In this document: positions 1 through 6,258 of the stretch, piece after piece
How positions within the stretch are numbered: the stretch's first letter is position 1
How the letters are laid out: every line of letters begins with the position of its first letter
DNA from: Trichococcus pasteurii
GTDB taxonomy: Bacteria > Bacillota > Bacilli > Lactobacillales > Aerococcaceae
Length of the DNA stretch: 53,069 nucleotides
Direction: 5' to 3'
Assembly: GCF_900112935.1 (NCBI RefSeq)
Contig: NZ_FONM01000020.1
Coordinates: 1-53,069, forward strand
Position numbers and translations under genes: made by a program
Notes under the pieces: model-generated
Seen by the model: the letters and a program-made list of their open reading frames with translations, nothing else
Databases searched by the model: none
Told to the model about the DNA's origin: nothing

Positions 1-165
1 CATGCCCGTTTTCTTTCGGACCTTCGGCTCAGGTAAAAGATCCTCATCTGCATACTTTTTTGCGGTGCGCCAGTTGATTTCCAATTCGTCAGCTATGTGT
101 TGAATAGATTTATCGTGATTGTTTCGTAGATTTCTGATAGTATTAATATCGGTCATTGCGAGCAT
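1..165 (-). CDS. istA: IS21-type transposase IstA, N-terminal fragment
   Basis: The frame starts near 156-165 on the minus strand and is still open at base 1, so only about 52 N-terminal residues are seen. They form a helix-turn-helix: MTDINTIRNLRNNH, then SIQHIADELEINWRTAKKY, the pattern of the IstA N-terminus (identify, re-check, fix, KKY). Two ATG codons are possible, at 165 and 156; a GAGG about 11 bases upstream favours 165. The DDE core lies outside the window, so whether the gene is intact cannot be judged. Confidence 0.72.
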   Translation of the reverse strand, partial: MLAMTDINTIRNLRNNHDKSIQHIADELEINWRTAKKYADEDLLPEPKVRKKTGM

Positions 166-315
166 TCCCTTTCTTACCTCCAGTTACAGTGTCGGAACTA
201 TAACTTTAGAGGAATTTCAGGACGCCCGCAATGGCTTTTTATTTTACCCTAAGCTGCTTGCGGAGCTATGTACTTTTGCGCTGCAATTGTATGTACGTTT
301 ATCTTGCCACAAACA
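1..315 (-). mobile_element. End of an IS21-family insertion sequence (partial)
   Basis: This is the terminal part of an element whose body runs off the left edge of the window. It holds the first codons of an IstA-like transposase and, outside them, about 150 bp of non-coding end. Read on the minus strand the outermost bases would be TGTTTGTGGCAAG, in keeping with the TG...CA ends of the IS21 family. Inside lie two copies of a TATGTAC(T/G)TTT motif at 267-277 and 290-300, 23 bp apart, like the repeated subterminal transposase sites of that family. The exact outer boundary (315, 318 or 320) cannot be fixed without the other end. Confidence 0.6.
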
Positions 316-369
316 GCACAGCATAGCGTCACTGATAACCTTAACTTTTTTCGTCTGTTCTCCATGTAT

Positions 370-561
370 CTATACTCTTTTTTTTACTATTCTAATAAAC
401 ATATACCAGTTAAACGCTATTCCCAGCATTAATAGTATTCCTCCAAAAATGTAAGTATTCTTACTTACGTTCTCAAGGTAACCTAATAAGAAAATAAAAA
501 CTAAAGAAATGAGCACTATTCCAAACATCAAATTAACAAATATATAAAGTGATTTTTTCAT
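370..561 (-). CDS. Small two-helix membrane protein (unrecognised, immunity-like)
   Basis: A 63-residue protein beginning MKKSLYIFVNLMFGIV. The start at 561 is chosen because GGAGG stands eight bases before it; an upstream in-frame start at 576 has no such site. Two hydrophobic stretches (about residues 4-24 and 36-57) predict two membrane helices with basic ends, closing with IRIVKKRV. It follows the FtsX-type permease by 49 bases in the same direction and is probably the last gene of that operon. Size, hydrophobicity and charge resemble small immunity proteins of circular bacteriocin loci, but I recognise no family, so that role is only inferred. Confidence 0.6.
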   Translation of the reverse strand: MKKSLYIFVNLMFGIVLISLVFIFLLGYLENVSKNTYIFGGILLMLGIAFNWYMFIRIVKKRV

Positions 562-610
562 ACGTCCTACCTCCAAATATTCAGTGTCACCTAAAATGGC
601 ACCTCTTGGA

Positions 611-1810
611 TTATCTTAATGTTTCGATCAGGTCTTTTTTAGCAGCTGCTGAAGCAGGCATGACAGAAAAAATCAAACCGATCCCAGTCGATACACTTAT
701 GGCTAAAAACACAGTGAAAAATTCAATTGAAATTGGAATGTCAATGATGGATCCAATGATGTAAGCCAAACCGATGCCTACAATATAGCCCACAATCCCT
801 CCAAACAAGGTCAGTGTGACGCCCTCCAAAAGAAATTGCATCCGAATGGAATTTTGGGTCGCTCCCAGCGCACGTCGAATCCCAATCTCCTTTGTCCTTT
901 CTGAGACAGAAATGTACATCATATTCATGACACCTACACCTGCAATAAATAGTGATATGCCAGCAACTGCTGAAATAAATACGGTGATTGTCCGGAGAAT
1001 TTTACTGATCCCGTCCGTTAATAAGGCGGTATCGAATACTTGATACTCACCAAAAGCTTTCATTGCGCCCTTTTCCTCGAGTTGTTCAATCACATCCATT
1101 GTCACGGAACTAGGAGACACCCCTTTTTCTAAGGTTACGGTCAAGGAAGATTTTTCAGCAGTCTCATTAAAATAGTTCAGATATGTTTTTTTGGGAATTT
1201 GAATGTTGCTTTCTGGCATAGAAAACATGCTTTCTGACTCCGAGCCTCGATAAATCCCAATTATTTTAAATAGATGGCCTTCTAATTCAATACCACGATC
1301 CAATGCATTTTCAACACTTCCATACATCTCTTTTGCGGTAACAGAATCTATCATAGCAACTTTACCCAGTGTCTCGTTTTCATACGAGGTTAGCTGGCGT
1401 CCAGCGATGGGCTCCTTACCCAGATCATTTATTAAAGAAACTTGTTTATTTTGTTTTTTGCCTTTAATATAGATACTTTTATAAATGTTCGAATAATCTG
1501 GGTCAGGGTAATTTGCGGATTGTACACCCTCAACTTGCTTTACGGTTGCAATGTCTACATCTGTGAAATAATCCAAACTGCTAGAGTTCAGACTATCGTT
1601 ACTTGGGGCATAATTTACTTGTATGGTTACTTCATCCGTTTCACCATTGGTTAAATTCTTTAACGTTTCTTTCTCAAATCCGCGACCGATTGATAAAATA
1701 GTGATGACGGAGGCAATCCCAATAACAATGCCAAATATTGTTAACAGGCTTCGTTTTCTGTTTTTTAAGATTGCTTTAGTAGCAGTTCGCCAATTAACGT
1801 ATATGTTCAT
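611..1810 (-). CDS. ABC transporter permease, MacB/FtsX type (AS-48H-like position)
   Basis: A 399-residue membrane subunit with one N-terminal helix (about 20-42, LLTIFGIVIGIASVITI), a large extracellular MacB_PCD-type domain (about 45-260) and three C-terminal helices of the FtsX fold, including the conserved SERTKEIGIRRALGA loop near 310. Such permeases act with an ATPase and a membrane fusion protein to drive export or to expel antimicrobial peptides from the membrane. It overlaps the ATPase gene by four bases (ATGA), implying translational coupling. The order E-F-G-H matches the accessory immunity transporter of circular bacteriocin loci; that function is inferred from gene order only. 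Confidence 0.85.
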   Translation of the reverse strand: MNIYVNWRTATKAILKNRKRSLLTIFGIVIGIASVITILSIGRGFEKETLKNLTNGETDEVTIQVNYAPSNDSLNSSSLDYFTDVDIATVKQVEGVQSANYPDPDYSNIYKSIYIKGKKQNKQVSLINDLGKEPIAGRQLTSYENETLGKVAMIDSVTAKEMYGSVENALDRGIELEGHLFKIIGIYRGSESESMFSMPESNIQIPKKTYLNYFNETAEKSSLTVTLEKGVSPSSVTMDVIEQLEEKGAMKAFGEYQVFDTALLTDGISKILRTITVFISAVAGISLFIAGVGVMNMMYISVSERTKEIGIRRALGATQNSIRMQFLLEGVTLTLFGGIVGYIVGIGLAYIIGSIIDIPISIEFFTVFLAISVSTGIGLIFSVMPASAAAKKDLIETLR

Positions 1811-2490
1811 TGGCGTAACGCCTTATCTTCAATAATCTCACCATCGCGAATACTTATTAATCTTGAACAATAAGGGACCATATCAGGGTTATGTGTAACG
1901 AGAATAATCGTAACCTGATCTTGGGTATTCAAATCCACAAATAACTTCATAATTTCCTCAGAAGTATGCGAATCCAATGCCCCCGTTGGCTCATCCGCAA
2001 TGAGGAATTTAGGTTGGTTGATCAACGCTCTGGCAATTGCCACTCGCTGCTGTTGACCGCCAGATAATTGTTTCAGGTGTTTATCCGCCTTATCGGCTAG
2101 GCCAACTTTTTTCAAAACAGCCATTACCTTTTCTTCTGTTTGATGAAATTTATAGCCATTATAAAGCAAGGGTAATTCAACATTTTCAAAAACAGTATTA
2201 TTTTCGATCAAGCTGAAATTTTGAAACACAAAGCCCACAGTTTGATTCCGGATTTTTGAGAGGATTTCATCGGAAGAAGTCAATAAAGCCTTTCCCTCGA
2301 ATAAGTACTGTCCTTCGAATTGTTTATCGATGAATCCTAGTAAATTAATTAAGGTTGATTTGCCCGATCCCGATGGACCCATAATGGCAATCATTTCACC
2401 TGGAGCAATCGCCAGATTAATATTTTTTAGGACATGCAGGCTTTCTTCATCGTTCTTATAGTATTTATTCACATTAACCAAACTGATCAT
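1807..2490 (-). CDS. ABC transporter ATP-binding protein, MacB/LolD type (AS-48G-like position)
   Basis: A 227-residue ATPase, a usual length for the LolD/MacB class. Walker A is GPSGSGKST near residue 39, the Q-loop lies in VFQNFSL, the signature is LSGGQQQRV near 143, and Walker B is LIADEPTGALD near 165, followed by the switch histidine in VTHN. It sits between the fusion protein, with no gap, and the permease, with a four-base overlap, so the three form one tripartite unit. It energises the FtsX-type permease. The substrate is unknown; a bacteriocin-like peptide is suggested by the neighbourhood. Confidence 0.9.
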   Translation of the reverse strand: MISLVNVNKYYKNDEESLHVLKNINLAIAPGEMIAIMGPSGSGKSTLINLLGFIDKQFEGQYLFEGKALLTSSDEILSKIRNQTVGFVFQNFSLIENNTVFENVELPLLYNGYKFHQTEEKVMAVLKKVGLADKADKHLKQLSGGQQQRVAIARALINQPKFLIADEPTGALDSHTSEEIMKLFVDLNTQDQVTIILVTHNPDMVPYCSRLISIRDGEIIEDKALRQ

Positions 2491-3735
2491 CTAATTCACC
2501 ATCACTTCTTGGCCGTCTTTTAAATCTTGGGACGGATTGGAAATAATTCGATCTTTTTCTTTTAATCCCTCTGTGACAACAAAAACACCGTCTCTATTTT
2601 CTGACAGGATTGGCTGTTTTTTGACAGTTCCTTTGGAATAGACAAAAACATACTGCTTATCCTCTTCGTTCAGGATTGCCTTTTCGGGTATACGCAGTTC
2701 ATTAACGGGTACATAAATTTGGCAACTATACCCATATTGTAAATTTTCTGATGGTTTTACTTTGAAGGAATAATTTGCCACATTAGATTGTGCCGTCGCA
2801 GTCCCCTCAGTAGCCGTAGACTCCGGCAATATACTGACTTCTGTAATCGTACCTGCAATTTTTTTATTACTGTTCAGCAATTGGATTTCCACAGCTTGAT
2901 CTGTTGCTAAGTGTCTGTAATCATACTCGGAAACTAATGCTTTTATGATCGTGTCTTTGCCTAAAATCTTAATAACGGGAACACTCGCATTTGTTTTCCC
3001 TTTCGGTTCCACAATGGCGGTTCCGTCAGTTGTCGCTGCTACATTTGTTGTAATTTTATTCTTGGCAAGTTCCATGTTTTGAGTGGAAGTGGATAAATCC
3101 AAGTTTGCGGAATCCAGTGCCTGCTGCGCTTGTGAGATGACTTCTTCCTGAGAATAAATAGCTTCTTTATACTGATCCATTTTAGCTTGTTCTTCTTGGC
3201 GAATGGTTTGACCTTCCATTGAATCGGCATCAGCATTATTGAATATACTTAATGCTTCATTCAAACTATTCCGGATATTTTGTTTTTTTGTATACGTGTT
3301 GTCCAGATTTTCTTGTGCATTATTCACCGCTAAAGCTAGTTTATCGAGCGTTTGTTGCTGTTCCGTTATTTGATCTTGTACGGTTTCGTTTTGATAAACC
3401 AAGACTACCGTGTCTGCACTGATCTCTTGATTATTGGTTACTAAAATGTCAGAAACCTCGCCCTTTGTCTGATCAAAATAGAATTCCTCTACATTTTGAG
3501 CCGCAACGGATCCATTAAAAATTAAATCATCGGCTTTTTTTATCGTTACCGCGTCATAGGAAGCCACTGCAGGTTCCTGCTGCTGTTTTTGTTTGAAAAA
3601 AAATGCCGTACTGATCGCTAAAATGGCGATCACTCCCCATACGGCACTAAAGATTATGCGCTTCTTTTTGGATAGTGGATTCATTTTAAAGCCTTTTTTA
3701 ATGTCGTGCTCTTCCTTTAGCTTGTCTCTCTTCAT
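2491..3735 (-). CDS. Membrane fusion protein of an ABC exporter (HlyD/MacA family, AS-48F-like position)
   Basis: A 414-residue membrane-anchored adaptor. A basic cytoplasmic N-terminus is followed by one helix (about 25-47, RIIFSAVWGVIAILAIS), a barrel-sandwich half, a long coiled coil (about 115-215, rich in Q, N, E and heptad leucines), the second lipoyl half and a C-terminal beta domain. The start at 3735 is supported by GAGG seven bases upstream. Its stop is adjacent to the ATPase start. In Gram-positives these proteins link permease and ATPase to extracellular substrate handling. It is intact in length and shows no frameshift. Confidence 0.85.
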   Translation of the reverse strand: MKRDKLKEEHDIKKGFKMNPLSKKKRIIFSAVWGVIAILAISTAFFFKQKQQQEPAVASYDAVTIKKADDLIFNGSVAAQNVEEFYFDQTKGEVSDILVTNNQEISADTVVLVYQNETVQDQITEQQQTLDKLALAVNNAQENLDNTYTKKQNIRNSLNEALSIFNNADADSMEGQTIRQEEQAKMDQYKEAIYSQEEVISQAQQALDSANLDLSTSTQNMELAKNKITTNVAATTDGTAIVEPKGKTNASVPVIKILGKDTIIKALVSEYDYRHLATDQAVEIQLLNSNKKIAGTITEVSILPESTATEGTATAQSNVANYSFKVKPSENLQYGYSCQIYVPVNELRIPEKAILNEEDKQYVFVYSKGTVKKQPILSENRDGVFVVTEGLKEKDRIISNPSQDLKDGQEVMVN

Positions 3736-3737
3736 TT

Positions 3738-4235
3738 CTACGCCTCTGTTTCGGCTTTAAATAGGTAGATTATGGACAAAATCGCTGGTAGGGAAACAAG
3801 CGCTTGTAGACCAATACTTACGATCGAGATCATGCTGGCAAATTCGGTAAATCCTTGAATTTCTATTTTGGGAGTGAACAGCAAGGAATAAATAATCCCA
3901 GTTACGATCCAAAATAAATGGAGGTAGTAAGGCGTTTTTGCAGTTGCGACGCCTTCTTTTAGTTTTTTATGTGCAGAGATGAGCATAATCAGGATTGTAA
4001 TCGAGATGATTACGCCAATAACGGCATAAGCTTTTGTTCCTATACTATTTGCTTGTTCATATAATTGCGTGGCTGAAGATCCGTAGACGGCTTCTGTGTA
4101 GAGCGATTTGTCAGGATTTAAGACTCCCGCTAGCCCTATAATTGATGTGAGCAGCCCCAGAGCTTTTAAAACTAATAACACCATATTCCAATTTTTAGCC
4201 TTTTTAAGATAATGCGGTTTGTCTTTTGTTTTCAT
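3738..4235 (-). CDS. Four-helix membrane protein, AS-48E/CclE-like position
   Basis: A protein of 165 residues from the ATG at 4235 (an in-frame GTG at 4247 lies too close to AAAAGG to be the start). Four hydrophobic segments are seen, around 20-40, 70-92, 105-125 and 133-158, with basic loops such as AHKKLKEG. It directly precedes the fusion protein (two-base gap). In enterocin AS-48 and carnocyclin loci a membrane protein of about this size opens the EFGH accessory operon that increases self-immunity. I assign it by position, size and topology, not by recognised motifs, so it could be another small membrane protein. Confidence 0.6.
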   Translation of the reverse strand: MKTKDKPHYLKKAKNWNMVLLVLKALGLLTSIIGLAGVLNPDKSLYTEAVYGSSATQLYEQANSIGTKAYAVIGVIISITILIMLISAHKKLKEGVATAKTPYYLHLFWIVTGIIYSLLFTPKIEIQGFTEFASMISIVSIGLQALVSLPAILSIIYLFKAETEA

Positions 4236-4356
4236 TTTTAGATACACACCTTTTCATTGATATATTTTAACTCAACTTTCGCACCTTGAGAACGAGTTCA
4301 AAAAATTGATATAACAACGTTTCTGTTTATAAATTTATGCATTATACTCTGTTACC

Positions 4357-4578
4357 TTATGAAATCAGCATCCAATTTTTATCAAATATATGTGAGTTCC
4401 CTTTTTCGTATCCTAATTGTCCAGTAATCACATTTATTAGTGTAGATTTACCAGCACCAGATGGCCCTAAAAATCCAAAAATTTCATTTTTCTTAATAGA
4501 AATGTTCAAATCATTCAAAGCTATATAATTTCCGTATTTTTTGGTAAGGTTACTAACCTCAATTATCGTATTATTCAT
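4357..4578 (-). pseudogene. ABC transporter ATPase, 3'-truncated
   Basis: The frame opens [20 protein letters not shown] and reads a normal ATPase N-terminus with Walker [10 protein letters not shown] near residue 39. After [16 protein letters not shown] it runs into WMLIS and a stop, giving 73 residues instead of about 210-230. Q-loop, signature and Walker B are absent, and none continues in another frame before the next gene. A good ribosome site (GGAGG) precedes the ATG. The remains fit the DrrA/AS-48D-like exporter ATPase of a circular bacteriocin locus, cut by a deletion near 4357. It cannot hydrolyse ATP. Confidence 0.75.
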
Positions 4579-4592
4579 TTTCCCCTCCTGAG

Positions 4593-4745
4593 TTACTGAA
4601 AATAGTGATAAATAACTATAAATAATGAAATTATTAAGATAGATATGAGAGAAGATATTTCATTTGAGAAATATTTACGAGCAAAAAATGTAATAATAAA
4701 AAAAACTAATACAAATATGAATATAATAATGTTACTTTTTTTCAA
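4593..4745 (-). CDS. Small hydrophobic protein, candidate circular-bacteriocin immunity protein
   Basis: A 50-residue frame begins with TTG at 4745, five bases after AGGAGGTG. It reads [18 protein letters not shown], then [13 protein letters not shown] and a second hydrophobic run ending VIYHYFQ. Two membrane helices with a short basic loop result. The stop is 14 bases before the truncated ATPase, so the two were co-transcribed. In carnocyclin A the immunity gene (about 53 codons, hydrophobic, basic) stands directly before the ABC ATPase gene. The arrangement is the same here, which suggests immunity. The weak point is the TTG start and the lack of a specific motif. Confidence 0.55.
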   Translation of the reverse strand: MKKSNIIIFIFVLVFFIITFFARKYFSNEISSLISILIISLFIVIYHYFQ

Positions 4746-4863
4746 AATTAACACCTCCTAAATATTTAATAATATATATATTTATTAAGTATAATCCCAA
4801 TAACGAAAATAATAGAATCATTTGAACGACTAACATATTAATAAAAGGGGTTATTTTAATGGT
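4732..4863 (-). pseudogene. C-terminal scrap of a hydrophobic membrane protein
   Basis: An open stretch without its own ribosome site reads through an internal ATG (4836) as MLVVQMILLFSLLGLYL and ends GGVNFEKK, overlapping the start of the 50-residue gene by 14 bases. Upstream the frame is closed at 4864. Only one helix and a tail remain. In circular bacteriocin loci a SpoIIM/DUF95 membrane protein usually stands near this place, so this may be its last residues. The segment is too short to confirm, and it could be a chance open frame in AT-rich DNA. Confidence 0.3.
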
Positions 4864-4873
4864 TTATTGACTT

Positions 4874-4978
4874 ATGAATAGATTAAAAATTGAAAAAAAT
4901 ATCCCCGGTGTGTATATTGTCGAAAAGATGTTTAATCAATGTTTCCCCTCCCACACACATCCAGATTATAGTTGCTAA
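4874..4978 (+). pseudogene. Possible N-terminal remnant of an AraC-type regulator
   Basis: A 34-codon frame reads MNRLKIEKNIPGVYIVEK, then FPSHTHPDYSC and stop. The (R/S)HTHxxY pattern after an FP is typical of the cupin sensing domain at the start of AraC-family regulators. There is no convincing ribosome binding site and nothing recognisable follows in any frame. It is best seen as a scrap left by rearrangement next to the decayed bacteriocin locus. Confidence is low because the match rests on about ten residues. Confidence 0.25.
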
Positions 4979-4988
4979 TAATCCTACT

Positions 4989-5192
4989 TCAGGCTGAATA
5001 GTAATATATTTGCAGAAAACCAAAATCTAATAGTTTATCGTTCATATATTTTACATATTCTGATATACTGATAAAGTCAAACGCTCCCATTACATCGTGA
5101 CAAAAGAATGGAACGCTAACAGACTGTTGGAAACCTAAAATTGTACTTTTTTCTGCCACGCCAGAAATTTCTTTATGCAAAACCATGTGCAT
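4989..5192 (-). CDS. Unrecognised 67-residue open frame
   Basis: The frame begins MHMVLHKEISGVAEKS and ends FLQIYYYSA. It has a mixed, soluble-looking composition (FFCHDVMGAFDF in the middle), no membrane helix and no good ribosome site before the first ATG. It lies between the regulator scrap and the tiny divergent frame next to rgg. I do not recognise it. It may be a fragment of a larger gene lost by deletion, or not be translated. Confidence 0.25.
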   Translation of the reverse strand: MHMVLHKEISGVAEKSTILGFQQSVSVPFFCHDVMGAFDFISISEYVKYMNDKLLDFGFLQIYYYSA

Positions 5193-5206
5193 CTATTCAC
5201 AGCGAA

Positions 5207-5239
5207 TTATAGAATTAAAAAAATCATAAATCCCCACAT
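5207..5239 (-). other. Ten-codon hydrophobic open frame divergent to rgg
   Basis: On the minus strand AGGAGG stands seven bases before an ATG that opens MWGFMIFLIL and stops. The strong ribosome site is conspicuous. Rgg regulators are often controlled by short hydrophobic pheromone peptides (SHP) encoded divergently next to rgg, usually 20 or more codons. This one is shorter than known examples and could equally be the start of a gene destroyed by deletion. Confidence 0.3.
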
Positions 5240-5370
5240 AGTAATGCCTCCTAAATAATATTGTTATAAGGAGTATATTTTTACATGGGTGATTAACGGA
5301 AAAATGACACGAACAAGAAACTTTTGTTGCAAAGATGAGACGTTTTATAGTGCTGATAAAAGGAGTTCTT

Positions 5371-6240
5371 ATGGAAATTTATGAAGCAGTCGCAACTCTT
5401 AGAAAAGATAAGAATATAAAAATTGAAGAAGCGATTGGCAACAGTATGTCCAGAGCCAGCTTTAATCGTTATATTAACGGGAAAACTGATTTGTATACCT
5501 CGCATTTTTTGGAACTATTGGAAAAATTACATGTAAGCTTGGAAGAAATTGAATTTATGTGTAATGGGTATACAGATAACGTTGAAAAACAATTAATGAA
5601 AGAATTGAAGCATGCGTTTGAAGATCAGAATATTCATGAGCTTAATTTTATACTGCAGCATTGCCGGAACGAGTATGCCCTCGACAAAAATGTATTATAT
5701 AGTCATTTGGCCTCACTGACAGAGGTCCTTCTGGCAAGGCTTGAACATAAAAATATAGATCTTAAAGAGAATGAATTATATAAATACCTGGTCAAAACGG
5801 AAACATGGACGCGTTACGAACTTGTCATGTTCAATAATTCTATGTTCTATTTTGATGCCGAAGCTTTAAAACAAATATTGCCAAAAGCAATCAACAAGTT
5901 AGCTTACTATAAAGAAATAAATCCTTATGCAAACGAAGGATTCAGACTACTAATAAACGCCATCATTGCATTCATCAGTAAAAATGAAATTCATCAGGCG
6001 CTGATATATATTCGTATATTGGAAAAACATCCTTTGAATGAAGATCAAGCTTATGAAGCTCTCTTACAGAAATTTTTGATTGGGGTTAAACTCATTTTGA
6101 TTGATGACTCTAAGGGTGATGAAGTCGTTAAGGATTGTATTCAGACCATGCAATTCTTAAATATGGAAAAGATGGCAATTATGTCTACTGGGCTCATAGA
6201 ACATATATTAGAAAACAAACAAAAAAATCAGCTGCAGTGA
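5371..6240 (+). CDS. Rgg/GadR/MutR-family transcriptional regulator
   Basis: A protein of 289 residues from the ATG at 5371, chosen because AAAGGAG lies five bases upstream. An N-terminal helix-turn-helix (about 1-60, with SMSRASFNRYINGKTDL as recognition part) is followed by an all-helical Rgg C-terminal domain built from TPR-like repeats, where family members bind short peptides. Rgg proteins commonly control adjacent bacteriocin or competence genes. Here it stands just upstream of, and divergent to, the decayed bacteriocin cluster, which may have been its target. Length is typical (about 285-300) and the gene appears intact. Confidence 0.85.
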   Translation: MEIYEAVATLRKDKNIKIEEAIGNSMSRASFNRYINGKTDLYTSHFLELLEKLHVSLEEIEFMCNGYTDNVEKQLMKELKHAFEDQNIHELNFILQHCRNEYALDKNVLYSHLASLTEVLLARLEHKNIDLKENELYKYLVKTETWTRYELVMFNNSMFYFDAEALKQILPKAINKLAYYKEINPYANEGFRLLINAIIAFISKNEIHQALIYIRILEKHPLNEDQAYEALLQKFLIGVKLILIDDSKGDEVVKDCIQTMQFLNMEKMAIMSTGLIEHILENKQKNQLQ

Positions 6241-6258
6241 TCACTCTGCAGCTGATTT
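6225..6258. terminator. Bidirectional terminator between rgg and the histidine kinase
   Basis: A perfect 13-bp stem, AAATCAGCTGCAG at 6225-6237 and CTGCAGCTGATTT at 6246-6258, has an eight-base loop. T-runs flank it on both strands, so it serves both convergent genes. It overlaps the rgg stop codon. Confidence 0.9.

Noticed and set aside
5200-5370. A complete circular bacteriocin precursor gene in the AT-rich gap
   Set aside because: No frame gives a short leader followed by a 60-70 residue hydrophobic, glycine/alanine/valine-rich core; only a ten-codon frame is present.
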